Source: Rhyzopertha dominica (lineage: Eukaryota > Arthropoda > Insecta > Coleoptera > Bostrichidae). Taken from it: 64,000 bases of DNA. The position numbers and the translations under genes were made by a program. The stretch spans positions 49,323,092-49,387,091 of the forward strand of contig QCXZ01000138.1 of the NCBI GenBank assembly GCA_025024175.1. Direction: 5' to 3'. Below the pieces are notes generated by a model. That model was not told the DNA's origin. It ran no database searches and was given only the letters and a program-made list of their open reading frames with translations. This document shows, piece after piece, positions 50,446 to 63,975 of the stretch; positions within the stretch are counted from its first letter, which is position 1; each line of letters opens with the position of its first letter.

Positions 50446-52811
50446 GTTGGCCGACACAAAAACAATGGAAGGTCTTCTCGACTTACTTTTTGTACGAATG
50501 GATAATTAATCGAGGAGGCAGGCATTTTTATGCGATGCTCCTTTGTTTAGGTTTTTTCACGACCACTGTAATCCAGCGGGTGATGTCATACGGTATACGT
50601 AAGACGTGAATGATCCGCAACCACTTGTGGTTTACAGGTTTCCCCAGAAACCTGTAAAGGAGGAAAGGAAACGTTGAAAATGAAGATCGGATGAATCGAT
50701 ATGTGAGTGGGTGTTGCAAATTTAATGGGCAAATATTGCTGTTTTCCCATTTGTTTGTCACCGTTTTCAGGCAACTCACTAATTTGTTGCTTTTAAATTT
50801 TTGCAGTTTAGATTCAAGGATGTTGCTTGGTCTCAAAAACCTTCGACTCCAAACTCCGAAAAAATCTAGTGGTGTGGCAACCTTGCTAGCCCTCCAATAG
50901 GTCAACCAATGCAAATTGTCATTAATGAATAGCTATAAAGAGGAAGTGCCTATTATGCTGAATTTTTATTCAGCTCATATTTTGTTTCTACGATTAAATA
51001 AAATCAAATTATAAGAAAACACTTGGTATAACCTCCCTGATACCCACCTACTTACATGATTTTAGAGTCTTCAAAGGTCTGCTTCTAAGTTTCCAAACGA
51101 GGAATAGCAGCCATATAGGGCCCACAAGATCATGACATCAAGCTTGTAAAAAACAAGTACCAAGAAATCATTACTGTTTGGTTTCTTTAAAAGTTATTTC
51201 AACCAGAATATTACATTGATTTACAATCAAATATATCAGATACATCTGACGAACTCACAACCTATAAAGGTAAACTGAGTTACTTGCACCTAGTTCTGGC
51301 TTTACTTATTGACTAAAACTTCAAACTAAGTAAATTTTGAAATTCACTCTCGGTGTGCAAAAAACTAGTCCATTCCCCAGGCTACAATACGGTTATAATT
51401 CACTATACTGTGAAATGACGCATGGTAGATAATTAATAGTTGTTTATGTCCATTATATTGTTCAACTTGTTAAATATATAAAGTATATAAATATATATCT
51501 TGTCTTGTCAATTATTATTCTTAGGTGCTTGGTTTTACAAAATGGTCATTGATGTAAATATTTGGATCATCAGGAACACTGTCCTGATATGCGCCAAAAG
51601 CTATGAAGGCTATTTTATCGACATTTAAGGACACCTTATTGACCGCTAACCAGTTATTGATCGTAAAAAGAGAAGATTCATGTTTAATTCCGTCTGTTTC
51701 CATGACTTAGCTGTACTTCTACAGCTATGTCCATTATGTTCTTATTGGATATTAAATAAGTAAACTTTTCAGAAACCATGAAAACAAAAACAAAAATCCG
51801 ATTGACATATTCTTAAAGTATGAACATTACAGCTCTTCGAGTTAGATATCCGCGATCCGCAGGCTGTACGTATTCATAAACGAATAATATTTCGTGGGTC
51901 CTTTTTACTTGCCAAACTATGATTCAATATTCCCAGATTTTAAAACCGCAATATACGTCATATTATAACACATGTTAAAACAACAAGAGCTTGTTTCTGC
52001 TACAAATTTATTAAGTGACAGATTATGTTTCAAAAATATTTTTTTATTTGTATAATAAAAGACAAAAACCACAAGCATTTTACTACAACATACTTCTTAT
52101 CCTTAAGCTTGCCATAGCTTTGGAAAATGTTGACTTTCTAATAGTTTTTTACAATGGCAAGTTTGATTATAATTTTCAAGATAAAAGGATATTATTAAGG
52201 TTTTACTTGTACGGATGTTACATTTAATCATAACAAAAAATATGTTTAATTCTGCCTAATCAAGTCTAAATTTTTTATGTACACAATCAGCACCGGCACA
52301 CCACGCACTACAGAAAAAAACACGTGTTTTCTGTATACACGACCGGAACAGTTCCGCTTTTGTACCAAATCCGGTTGGGATGACTTTTAAGCCGCTGTTT
52401 GTAAACTTGGCTCAGTCAACTGAAAGCGCTAACTATAAAATCCAATACGACAGGAAACCAGAAGGTCTAATCTGTCGGTAGTATGTCCGTCCACGTTCGC
52501 ACGGGATGTTATACAAGATTAACGTTTTCATTATTTTTAAGGCGATGACAGCAGGAGATGGAGAGTATGACAGTTCTTTCAGATGGCCATTGCTTTATTT
52601 GGGAAAATTAAGAAGGATGCATTTCATTGAAGTAGAACATGGTCAAAGAAAAAAAGATTTCCATGACTCGCTAATATTTATAAAATGATTTATTATACCT
52701 TTTTGATAGTTCGGATTCCAATTGAATCTTATCAATTTTTTTGGCTGTTATTAAGCATTTGATATCCTGCAATAAGGACGACATCGTCTTCATTACTGAT
52801 AATGAATTCTG
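50446..52811. other. Upstream of MMP, mostly non-coding
   Basis: The stretch may include MMP 5' UTR exons and promoter, but none can be assigned. The overlapping ORFs on both strands at 50528-50914 have no family match. A LINE fragment lies at 51521-51703. The rest shows nothing I can name. Confidence 0.4.
51521..51703 (-). pseudogene. LINE RT C-terminal fragment
   Basis: The frame reads INNWLAVNKVSLNVDKIAFI then AFGAY, the NWL..NKLSLN..KT..I.F block that follows the RT catalytic core in Jockey/CR1-type LINEs. After a shift, KHLRIIIDK (T.YLGI.ID) continues near 51500-51525. It is truncated on both sides. Confidence 0.65.
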
Positions 52812-53402
52812 GCGTCAAAAGGAAAAAGAATAATGATGCTACACGCAAGAAGTGAAAATGGTTTCGTTCTTGGAGCACTGTATCTTGGATGTAAACATTT
52901 AAAGAAGCAGGCGCCGTCAAACAGCGTCATAGTAATGGACAACGTTAGTTACCATTCGGAGCAACTGGATAAAATTCCAAATACAACAACTAATAAGGCA
53001 ACCATTCAAGAGTTTTTAAGAAAAGAAGATTTATATTTGAAGAGGACTACAAAAAAAAACAATTGTTGGGAGTGTTTGGCACAAAAAAAATTTCGAACAA
53101 ATTTAAAATTGACATTCTCGCTTCTGAATGTGGACACACCCCCATATCATTGCATTTTCAACCCCATTGAAATGATATGGGGGCAGTTGAAACAAAGAAT
53201 TCGACGAAGGAACACCGGTGGAAAATTTAGCAACTAAATGCAGCTAAAAATTAGACACGAAGCTGAAATAACAAGTGTCGATGCATGGAGAAATTCAGTG
53301 CGGCATGTACTGGATATTGAAAATCGGTACAGAGCGAATCATGTACAAGAATTAATAATAGAAGTTAATCGTGATTATAGCAGTGAAAGTGATAGTGAGT
53401 AA
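52812..53402 (+). pseudogene. DDE-type transposase C-terminal fragment
   Basis: The plus-strand frame begins ASKGKRIMMLHARSENGFV, then SVIVMDNVSYHSEQLDKIP with the second catalytic Asp, and PPYHCIFNPIEMIWGQLKQ with the final Glu. A single TAA (53235-53237) interrupts before the C-terminal ITSVDAWRNSVRHV and an acidic SSESDSE end at 53402. It belongs to the IS630/Tc1-like DD-E transposases common in insects. The first Asp region is missing. Confidence 0.75.
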
Positions 53403-56400
53403 TTATTTTTAGCTAGTGACCCTTGTAATGTACTTATTAACAAGCTGTAATGAACATAATCGATACCGTGTTTAAATTTTATTGTGCACTATTGTAATTT
53501 TTTTCTAACAAATGTAAATAATTTTCTACTTACTAATTTGTATGTTTTTATATTAAATTTGTACAAATTCGTTATGGCATGCAAAGGCTTTTATTTTATA
53601 CATCGGAAAATTTAAACCCAATAAAGTATCACATAAAAATAGATCGCGGGACGCGCCAGTTAGCATCAGGTCTGCATTAAATAAAATTTGTTATAAAAGC
53701 TTCTATGTTTTATTGTTTGCTAAATTATCACAACTAACAAATTTCAAAAATTTATAGTGGAAAAGTTAAAATTTTAGCCAACAAGATTTTTTCTAATATG
53801 GCCCATTTAGGAACTTTGAAGCGTGCCACAAATCCTAATAGTTTACGACGGCCGACCATCAAGCTGTAAAATCTCATAGATCGTTGCTTGATACTTTACA
53901 TTAAGTAAGTACACAACTCAAATGAGTGTTACAGAATTAGCTGCAAAAGGTTACTAGTTTTATTTGCAGCTGGTTGCTAGGCCACCTGTACTACAGCTGC
54001 TAGTGATGCGGTTTGCATATATTTACCAAAGCTAACCGAGATCAGTGCGAAGGACCAACGTCACGATCGTTTGCGGTAGCTGCAAACATATTTATCTAAA
54101 ATAGTGTTAGTAGCTTGGCTTCATTTTAATTTTACTTCCCATAAATCATGGAATATCGCTATGCATAAAAAATAAGAAAGTCGAGACTTTAAAAACAAAG
54201 ATGGACATTGAGCAGTTAGGAAGGAAAATTCAGTTTATAAGTAGTAATCTCCAGCTTTCTGCAAATAGTATCTGTTATCAGGCTGCCACCGGTTGCACTG
54301 GCGTTCCAAACGCCATTAAGAAACGAAAAAAAAACACCAAAAGAAACAAACCTGCGTTCCTTTTGCGTCCAACACCGCCAAGATAAATAGGATGCGACAC
54401 ACAATATCCACATGTGCGGATTTCAGTCTTAACAAATTTCAACGTAAACATCTCCGGTTACGAAAAACGACTTCTGCCGGCTCTGCTGGGTTTTATTGCG
54501 GACCTTTTGTGCAGTCCGACACCCGAGGGGATGCCGCACAAGAACACGGTTTTCGTCGTGTTTGTTTTTGTGGCGTTTTGGCTTTCCTCCGGTGCGTTTA
54601 GCCGGAATGTTTTTTTTCGATGCTGAATTTGTTTGTAAAAGAAACACGGCAATAACGAAATCCCTGACGGTAGATTTTTTCTGCATTAAATAAGGAAACG
54701 GGAATGTGTGTGTTTGCTGAGAAACCGAGCAAAATGAATTGTTTATATATGCTTATTAAAATAATATTTCGATACTCTATGATGTAAAAGAAATAAGTAG
54801 AGCGAAAATTAAAACATTTCCAAAAACAGGCAAACCTTTGTTTGCACGAGTGTATATTTGAGCTAGGTAAGTTTTTACTAAAAAAATACATATAATTTTT
54901 CCTGCGACTCGGCAAGAAAAAGTTTTTAAAGTAATGATTTTTGATGTCGATTAAATAAATCTAGAATAATGTCTTAATGATTAAGATGGACTAAGAACTA
55001 CACTAATAAAACTTGATGTCAAAGATAAAATGAGAAAATTTTATGTGAGGAAATCGTTTGAGTTCTCCAGTGATTAAGGCTAGTGCAAAAGCTTCTAGTT
55101 CAGTTCAAAAACCATTTGTGCAGCTATGATCGATGTGATCGCCCAACTAATCACTATTTCAGCAGTTTCTCCATCATGGGAGGCCAGCAAGAGCTTTGAC
55201 TTGTGTCAGCAGAAAAACTAGAGCTATTAACTTTTTGCATTCATCATTCATCGCATCAGCACCTGTTAAAACATCATCGCACTCTCAAAAGCCCTCCGGT
55301 AGAACGAGCTTTATTCAAATGAGTGTCGGTGCATTATGGTTTTAAGTGTTCAAGTCAAGTAGGCGCTGGCTCAAATTACCCGTCAAATATTTGTCAGCGG
55401 ATGTTACCATCAAAGCAGTGCAGAAGGCTAAAAACAGAGGCCCCATACAAACCACGTGCAAATTGCATTCCCAAATACCCCCTTCGAGACATAAGCGGCC
55501 CTCTGTAAATCCCCTGACGTTAAGCCGCACTGAATGGCAATTGACTTTGTCCCTGTAACCGGGCGGTTGTTTTTACAGCTTCTTTTTCAGGTAAGGCGGG
55601 CAGGTGAAAAAATAGTTTTTCGACTGTTACGACTAATTCCGCTTTGAGTGGTCCACAATTTTGTGGTTTGTGAATTTGCGAGACATCCTGAACGGTAAAT
55701 AGGGGCATTGTTGAGATCGGGCCGCTTGACGGATGTCAAAAGCTGTGTGTGGTTCTTGGTAAGGTGGGCATTCACGAAATCTATTTGTGGAACACATGCT
55801 TGTGCTTGTTTCCTCAGCTCCTTTAGCTATACGACTAGATTTAGTAGGAATACAATACGCAGAGCGATCAGTTCGGGCTGGACAGCCTTTCTGGAAAAAG
55901 TCGCAGCGAGAACTGTGCGATATTACATTTTTTCCTTTTGGTTTTCCTCTTTTGTCGACTGTATTCCACTATTTTTCAAAACTATTTCGTATCGCTGTTA
56001 TACAGTGCTGTGTTTTTAAAAGTTACCTTTTTTGTCTAAAGAGTTTCCTTATTTGTTAAATCATAATAAACGCTGAAAGAAGGCAACATTTCAAAACCTA
56101 CAACGAGGTACGTAAGAATAATCAAAGCAATAATAGATGGTACTTCGGCAGGCCAAACAGGATAGCAATTTATATATTAGCAGGCACTGTATATAAGAAA
56201 ACATAATCAGGCGTACAAAGTAATAAACTAGGTGAATAAGAGAAGTGTTGGACATTGCCCCAAAAAAATTACTCCAAAGGAGCAAGAAGGAATCTGCAAT
56301 TTGATCGATAAGGATCGCACCATGACACTAAAACAAATAAAAACAAACTTGTTGAAGCAATATTCACAACTAGAAGCAGGCTTATTGATCGAAAGGAATG

Positions 56401-57269
56401 TAACTGTTCTTTGAATTGAAACAAAAAAAATATATTGATAAATTTGGAATTCAAGTGAATTCTAGAGTAACAGAGCTCACAAAGTCAAAGCCGAATTATA
56501 TTATAAGAGGTCGTATTTATTGTGTTGTGCTGCAATGTATACTACATAACTGTACCTGTATGCAAAAATGCATAAAGCTTCTGCAGCTATAACGCAAGAA
56601 CATTGACAAAATTATGTTCAAAACGTGAAGGCATTATTTGGGAGATTGTCTCAATAGAAGTGAAAATTTGAATTAATAAAATACCTATGCATAAATATTG
56701 TGTTATATAGTTGTTATATTGTTATTTTTGTTTGTGTTCTTGTTTATTTAATTTCCAAAAAAGAAGAAAATAACTTGAGATATCGTGAAAGAGTTATGAN
56801 TGAACATGTTAATGTCAATGAAATAGTGAAGATCAAAAGATCTATTTGTTGTACTATTATTTCCAATCCGTATTTTATAAATTCGTTGTTCGNCTTATGC
56901 ACCTTGGAGCTTTATTGTTATTAGTGCTAATTATAATCCGAGTAGTCCCTCTATTGTTTATTGGTTCGTGTTAAAATATCCGTTTTCTTTCTTTCATATC
57001 TGAAAGCGTAGTTATTATGTTATCTGCATGCTGACGTTACAAGGATGTTTATTTGTTTGTTTTATTTTTGTTCTCTTCATTGCCTTTTCATAGTTGTCAA
57101 TTTCACTTTCCATTTTGATTGGGGGGGGGGGGGGGCTTTTGCCGCATCTTTTACACCCAAATTTATTTAAAAAAAGTAAATACAACCCTCTAGGAATTTT
57201 GCTATTTATAATAGTTCCTTTATCAAGTAGAGTATATTTTTTCATTTTATTGTTATTGAAAAGACTATA
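53403..57269. other. Intergenic, no convincing gene
   Basis: Several overlapping ORFs on both strands (54201-54915 and 55323-56059) sit in a less AT-rich patch but have no domain and conflict with each other. At 56260-56350 a short frame, KKITPKEQEGICNLIDKD then TLKQIKTNLL, resembles a Tc1-type helix-turn-helix and is probably transposon debris (low confidence). A homopolymer run of about 15 G occurs at 57121-57135 on the minus side of an AT-rich area. Confidence 0.4.
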
Positions 57270-57416
57270 AGCCGGTTTCTCTTCGCTATTTTAAGCTAAA
57301 ATCAACTCTATTATTAAAATCTAAACCAATCACATACCCCAATTTATGGTGTTGTCATGGTTACTGGGTTGATTTTAGCTAATATCAGCTTTAGCAAAGA
57401 GAATAGGAACTGGCCC
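57270..57416 (-). mobile_element. MITE copy 2, reverse orientation to the copy at 30086
   Basis: The reverse complement of this segment aligns with 30086-30232 along its whole length: TTCCTATTCTCTTT, GTTGATTTTAGC and ACCCAGTAACCATGACAACA all match. CTATA on both flanks may be the target duplication. Confidence 0.75.
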
Positions 57417-58203
57417 TATAAGTCTAACCATCCATGACTTTTTATGATTTTTCACCGTATTTTTTGATGTTTTATTAAATGAATAGTACACATTAAGTAT
57501 TTCTACATTCAAGTGTTTTTCTTGTTTTTGATTTCTTTATTCATTCTGTAATGAATAAATAAGTTAAGGTTAGATGGAAGAACAGATATTTCTATTTAAA
57601 TGGTTATGTATACACAGGCCAGGGTGTAGGTACCCTGGGATTGGATGCACTAATATCTGTAATATACGTCGGCAATTTATAGAGAAATCTATTTAGCTAT
57701 GAAAACTAAATTTGTACAATAATTTGGTATACACTGTATCAGTATTATTCCAGAAATAATGATTGTGTCTTGGCCTCTTTGGGCGAACGGAAGTCCTTTA
57801 TGAACCAACTGCTTAGTTTCTCTTTGGTAAATAAACTAATATCTCATATCGGTCAGAATTGTCGAGAAAACTAGTTATTATAGAAATCAAATTTTCTACA
57901 AGAAAAGAATTACAAGGAAAAGCATAGGCATCTACTAAGATTTATAATATTTACAGATATATACAGCCAGACATTCGCATGTCACATCTCATCACTTTAC
58001 TACAAAATAAGAAACAATATTAAAAGATCAGGATGTTTGTTAGAACACAGTTCACGGTACAGGAAGTTCACTAAAGCAATGAATTTAGAATTTAGAGATT
58101 AATTCTTCATTACACACAGTTCTCATGCTTTATCTGGCTGATTATTTTCACCAAAAACAACCCAAAATTTAAACATATGCCTATTGCACTTGTAGTATTT
58201 TAC

Positions 58204-58455
58204 CTAATGGTGCTAGAACGACACACGTGTTTGGCCTTTTTGAAACAATTCTGCTTGCTACAAACACAAACGAGCCTTTATCCTCTGCCTCATAAAATTG
58301 GAAGCCTCTGGGTGTGTCAGCTGATGAAAGATATAAAGCGTGGACGCGTGTCATTTTCTGAATGCCAGAGTCAGTTTTAGGTCCTAAGACCGCGAAACAA
58401 CACAAATTGGTTCCAAGAGAGACCTCTACGTGAAGTAAACCAGTGGCGTCGGAAT
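58204..58455 (-). CDS. Orphan exon-like ORF, unrecognised
   Basis: An open frame runs 58477-58181. The strongest part (58455-58204) reads as real protein: HVEVSLGTNLCCFAVLGPKT, MTRVHALYLSS, PRGFQFYEAEDKGSFVFVAS and RPNTCVVLAPLG. An AG acceptor-like site precedes the start and a GTAAAA donor-like site follows at 58203. Amino-acid composition and alternating hydrophobic pattern suggest a beta-rich secreted or extracellular domain with a Cys pair. I cannot name a family, and I find no partner exons. It may be one exon of a gene, or a fragment of a pseudogene. Confidence 0.35.
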
Positions 58456-59639
58456 CTACTATTGCAATACCATTCACTGCTCAAGTTAATTGATTAATTA
58501 TTTAGATATAAACCGACGTGAAATTCTGTCACATTTAATAATGCTGCCTGACTTCTGTCACGTCTATTTACGAGAAGCTTATTTAAACCAAACAGCGACG
58601 TTAAAAATTGCTTTTTTGGCATTATTATGTGTTGTGAACTATGGAGTAATAACCCATTTTATACCTTCGCGTTATAATAAGGCGGGCAGTGCTCGGTTCC
58701 ATAAAAATTTTTGGACCCCCACACGACGAAGCCCATGGTTTTAGTGTGTCGTAAACTCAGTTCTGGGTATCCTTAATGGCAACACGCCCCTTCATCCGGT
58801 TCAAACCGTAACCAAAAGGGCATCTCGACTCTTCTGAATGGGAATGTGTGTATTCAACGAAAAGGAATTGGTCGTTAAATAGTTTTGGGACGTAGTATAC
58901 CACATGTAGCAATTCACAACAACTTGTGCTGGGTAATTAATTAACGATGCAAGCATTAAGAAGTTAGATGTAAATTAATTTTTTAAGTCAATTTGGAGCT
59001 TTACACTTAAATAAAAAGTAAGCGATAACCACAAATAGATACATTGAAACAAGAGATAAGGCAGTATCACTATGTATATATCATAAAACAAATAGGTTTT
59101 GCATAAATCACTCCTAATATAAATCACCTAGGTGGTCTAGTGGCGTTATGACTCCCTAGGATAATATGATTACCACTAAACATAAAACGAGACATCTCAA
59201 TGGACTAGATCATTTTCGTAACTTTAACTTTTTTTCTTCTGCTGTTGGTCTCTTGCTTATCTTAGCATACAGCCACTGGTATGTTTTCTTTTCTTCTTTC
59301 TTCTCTGTGGAAATGGCCTTTATATATGACTATTAGGGAGTTATATTAAATCTCACAGGTATGTTAATTATTGTTGCATGCAATGAAAATATGTTGAATA
59401 TTCCTAATTTTCCCGCAAGGCCATAGATTGTTTTGCCAAATGTTTATTTTAAACAGACGTTCTGTAGTACGTGCCCTGCCCTTCTCCTATTTAAGATTAC
59501 TACTTGTCTTCTATTTGGTGATTAAAATTTGTGGAACCAAAGTTTTTTGTAATGTTATCAACAATTTGTTGATAGCTCTTGCCTTTATATCTGTCAATTT
59601 CTTTCCACTTTTGCTCCCAAGTTGACTATAAATTCTCTG

Positions 59640-60720
59640 TTCATAGTGGGATGAGATCTTGAAAATGATTTTTTTCAAAATGGGTTAGTTGCATATTTGC
59701 TCCTACATTTGCTAGTTCATCTGCTTTTGTATTTCCATTTAAGCCTGTATGTTCCGGAATCCAGACTAGATTCTGAACTTGCACTTTTTGACTCAGTTAG
59801 GATGCTAGCCTTGTGGCAATTTCTTCAATTAATTTCGAAAGTGCTATCCCTATAGCTTTTGTTTCAGCTAAATGAGTTTATAGGTATGGGTGTGTGAAAT
59901 GATAGTTTCCTACTCTTCGCCCATTTCCATTTTTCTGCTCGAAAGCATAAGTAAAAATTTTCTTGTATTCTATATAGGTTTTGTCAATATAGTCCCTGAA
60001 GTCCATATTGTTGTTTTCTGTGTTTCCCTTGAGTCCGCTATCGGCATAAGGTATATTGATGAACAAGGTATTATATTCTGCTTCATACATAGGTTGTATG
60101 CTGGTCATTACTTCGTACTACCTTTGTAGTTCAATTACTTTAATCTAGTTTTTTATATGAATTTGTTGTAAATTTTAATCATTTACCTATTATTTGTATG
60201 TTTTGTCGATTTGGCATAATTATATTATTATTTTTGAATGTAATTTCTCTTAATGTTACAAGTAATTTGTTCGTTTTCTGTTACTTTGTGGTTTGTTTCT
60301 GTGATCCTGTTCAGCGCCCTTAATTAATCCATAACTAGAAGCCCTGACGAAGAAGGCAAACACCTCCGAAAGCTTGGCGAAAAGTTAAAGGATTTGTAAT
60401 TTATTGAGACCGATGCCCTGATGAAATAGAATCTGCGAGTATAATAGTTTCTAATGTTTTCATTATACAGGTTTGTAGAATAATTGGTCTATAACTTGGA
60501 TAATTTTCAGCATCCTTTCCATGTTTTTTGAACGGTATTATCATGCATAGTTTTTCCTTTGCTATTCCTGGTAGGTGTTGAAGCATGTCATATGTAATTT
60601 GGCCATTACATGGGGCTGTGACCTTTTTCTCCCTTAAAGCTACTTCGATTGTAATCTGTGTCTGTGTAAGATTTTCTTCATTGGCATCTTCCTCTTCTTT
60701 CCAGAGGAGCTTTTAAAAAT
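59640..60720 (-). mobile_element. Jockey/I-type LINE relic with RNase H
   Basis: On the minus strand the RT fragment (about 60720-60430) has IIPFKKHGKDAENYPSYRPI, and the RNase H part (about 60110-59640) has MYEAEYNTLF/HLAETKAIGIALSKL and VWIPEHTGLNGNTKADELAN, the His/Asp signature of LINE RNase H. The frames are broken. About 290 bp between them (60111-60400) lacks coding similarity and includes a CTGACGAAGAAGGC-type hairpin, perhaps an insertion. Confidence 0.65.
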
Positions 60721-62484
60721 ATGGAACGCTTCACGATTTTGCGTGTCATCCTTGTGCAAGAGCCATGCTAATCTTCTATGTACCGCCACAATTTTATTAT
60801 ATATAACGCCAAGCGAGTTGGAAACTACCGTGGTCGCTCAAATTTCGATGAATATCAATAAATGTTTGGCAGTCTGGTGTCCTGTTCGAAAATCTTCTTC
60901 GATACTCGCGCACAGCCGCCTATGCTTTGCTGTTGCAGTAGCCATACAACAAAATGCATATCTGAAGGTCTCTATTTGTAAATATGGCATTTTGGAAAAA
61001 ATGTTCAAGAGCAAATTGCAGAAACGAGCAGTTTTTATTGCGAAAAAGTACTGTTGTCATTGGTAATGGTCAATAACAGCAACGAACTCACAGCAATTGC
61101 AGGGCAGCTTGATATGGAGCAAAATTTTTGATACCTCAGATGTGTAATACAATTTTTTAACCGATTTTACTCGAAAACGGCTTTTCCTATCGACTTTCAA
61201 CAAGACGACATTTTACATGAATACAACATTAGATTTTCATAATTCTTCATCAAAACTCTAGAAAATGCATCTGCGAAAAAGTTTGGGTATTTTTTACCCC
61301 ACCACCCCCTTATTTGTCTTACCTCTGAACAAATTATTGAAATTTACGTAGGCTCATTTAATTAAAAGTAAAATTATTAGTGGATTTCCCAAATTTCGCT
61401 TTTTTACCGTTAATAGTTTCAGAGATGCGTTTAATAATAAGGGATGAACTTTTAAGGGATGCTAGCTCCCTTTTAAAGCATTTTTCGATATATGTTTGTA
61501 AAAATTATTAGCATTATTTTTAAACATAGAATCTNCTGTTTANGCTTGGCAGGCTAATTTTGGGACACCCTGTATACTAATGGTACTGTGTCATCTTAAA
61601 GGTTAAAATCTGCACATTAACGTTTTATGCAACACTTTTCTTATTCAAAAATGATAATGTTAATGACAATNTGACTGAAAAGCTCAAACACCAGGATCTA
61701 CNACCTATACATATATTGCTTCAGCACAACGTAATCTATTATAGATTGAAGCTCTCTCGTACAATGAGTCTATGTAAATTTGTTTTTTTTTGTATAAAGA
61801 ATCCCTTTGTAATCACTAAAGAATAGCTTTCACATGTTATACTCATTTTCACCGTATTTTCCCACTATCTTACTATTTATCCGTCTTCTTGTTCTGGCAT
61901 TAAAGTCACTGACAAATAACTTTGGGAACCAATCATAACACCGACAACACTACTCAATCCTGGTCGGCCCAGGTCCAGGTAGGTGTCGGTTATGACCCGC
62001 TGGACGGCGATATCGGGCCCGGCAGCTCAGATATACATCACCCCGGCCGCGCGACCATAATTACAGAGCCGACGTTCCGAAGGCCTGTTATGACCGCGTC
62101 CAGTAATTCTAGGATAACGAGCCGCTAGATTCCACGGAGCCAAAGCTAAACGAGAAATAACCGTCCGACCGATCGTTTCGCCGTATAATTTTGACAGCAG
62201 ATTTGAGGCGTGCAGGTTGCACTTCACCTGTCAAGGGAGGCACCGGTTTCAGCGCCTTCTTATGCGATTCGAAGAACGCCCAGAAAATTGGGCTGGAACA
62301 GGTAAAACGCGAGAACTAGAGTCTCATTAGCTGCTGGGATGTAATGATGTGCGAGGGGATTACAGTGTGCAACCGAATATTACAAGAAAAATGCAGCAAC
62401 ACCACCTTTTATTAACGGCGCACTGCTTAAATGCTGAATTTATATGCATGGTAACAATTTTACAGCACCCATTCGAGATAACTT
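60721..62484. other. Intergenic, no recognisable gene
   Basis: The stretch contains an ACACCCTGTATAC transposon end near 61566-61578 and several N positions (about 61535-61702). A more GC-rich patch at 61920-62300 has short opposed ORFs without motifs. Nothing supports a gene. Confidence 0.4.
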
Positions 62485-62679
62485 TTAAACTTGACGGGAT
62501 AATCCTGACAGATTTGGATTCATTGCGAATTCACCAAGTATTTCGTTGCCTATTCTTGGTTGTCTCCTTTTCTTAGTAACCACTAAACCAGATTCGTTAA
62601 ATTCAGCAACAAGATTTCGAATCTGATTGACGTGGTATTTCAATGAAAACAGCCGCAGCAACACAAAAATCAAAATCAT
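62485..62679 (-). pseudogene. DUF4817-type transposase N-terminal fragment
   Basis: The frame reads HVNQIRNLVAEFNESGLVVT then KKRRQPRIGNEILGEFAMNP, matching residue by residue the DLVQKF..TGSVVNKKR.....DE...HFSMDP segment of the mariner-like transposase at 42.4-42.7 kb. Only the linker part of the DNA-binding region survives. Confidence 0.6.
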
Positions 62680-62825
62680 TTCATCACGTCAGTATTGCTG
62701 TAAATAATAACTATCAACAGAGCAGACTCGGCACTCTTTATGTACCTATTTGATTTTCTAAAGACTCCGACGATTTTTCTTTGTAACATTAATGGGAGGT
62801 TGTTTACTGACCATCTATAAAGATT

Positions 62826-63975
62826 GTGGGTATTAACGCATGTAACATAAGTTTTGAGACAAATTTCTTAGCTAATTTTCAACATTTCCAAAACAGTCAG
62901 TCTAGTTACCATTGCCTGGCATTTGTTCGAGTAAGCCTTGTAATCATCAATATTGACAGATCGAAAAACTCTTGTGACATGGTGTATAAAATTCAAATCC
63001 GAAAAAGTATCTGTAATTTAGTTTGCCAATTGCCGAACGCGCATATTGTAAACATATTTCAAGACTCAAATATTTCCCGTGCAACTATTTACTGAACAAT
63101 TAAGAATTGTGAGGAAACCTGCCAAAAAGCAGAAGGCCTCGGCTTGTATCTAATATCAGAGTATATAGATTGAGAGAAAGTGCAAAAGAAAAAGTTGGTG
63201 CATCTTCACGAAGACTAGGAAGGCGCTATGAAGTTTTACACATGACTGTACACCGGGAAATTAAGATAAGTGGAATGTTAATCAGAAAAAGAAGATTCAC
63301 CTGTGCAGTTGCAACGAATTCCACGGTGCTGCCCAGTATTAAGGCGTTAACACTTTCTTAATGACAGAATCATTATTTTGGACGATGAAAAATATTTTAC
63401 GTTATCAAACTCTGAGATAAAGAGGAATGATGGATTCTATAACGAGGATTTCCATGCTGCTCCGGATAATGTAAAATTTAAAAGAATAGCCAAATTTGAA
63501 GACAAAATCCTGGTGTGGTGCGCCATTTCTTCGGCAAGTGCTTCGCAGCCATATGTTGGACATGTTAGAGGAGAAGCCATCACTGCAGGTCGTTATATAC
63601 AGAGATATTTGCCTAAATTCTTAAGATTTATACACGATCATCACAATAATGATGACATCATGTTCTGGCCTGATCTAGCATCTTGTCACTATGCCAGACA
63701 ATCTAGAGATTGGTTGGAAGCCGCAATAACATCTCATTTGTACCCAAAATAATGTTCCCCAAGTACGCCCCATCGAAGAATTTTGGACCTTATTAAGCAG
63801 GAAAGTTTATGATAATGGATGGAAGGCAGAAAATGAAGAACAATTGAGAAAGAGAATTTAGGCAAGAATTTTGAACTACTGGAATTCTTCTTCAATCGGC
63901 ATAATCCAAGTTGTCGACAAAATTAAACAAGGAACGCACCATAATATCACACAAATAAATTTTTTGTTGTGAATT
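62826..63975 (+). mobile_element. Tc1-type transposon relic, copy B
   Basis: This relic has the same order as copy A at 8150: ACGCATGTAACATAAGTTTTG near 62838, helix-turn-helix debris, MDDEKYFTLSNSE (63378 on), PYVGHVRGEAI, then MFWPDLASCHYARQ with the second Asp, and after a frameshift near 63750 RPIEEFWTLLSRKVYDNGW. Copy B is better preserved: 124 codons are open across the catalytic core. The right end may lie beyond the window. Confidence 0.75.

Noticed and set aside
55323..56059. A possible gene in a more GC-balanced patch
   Set aside because: Competing ORFs on both strands lack motifs and splice-consistent partners.
59125..59165. A tRNA-like GGTGGTCTAGTGGC segment
   Set aside because: It resembles an A box, but no B box follows at the expected distance.
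61922..62240. A GC-rich patch as exon or promoter
   Set aside because: Short ORFs on both strands have no recognisable family, and no supporting splice sites or core promoter motifs were found.
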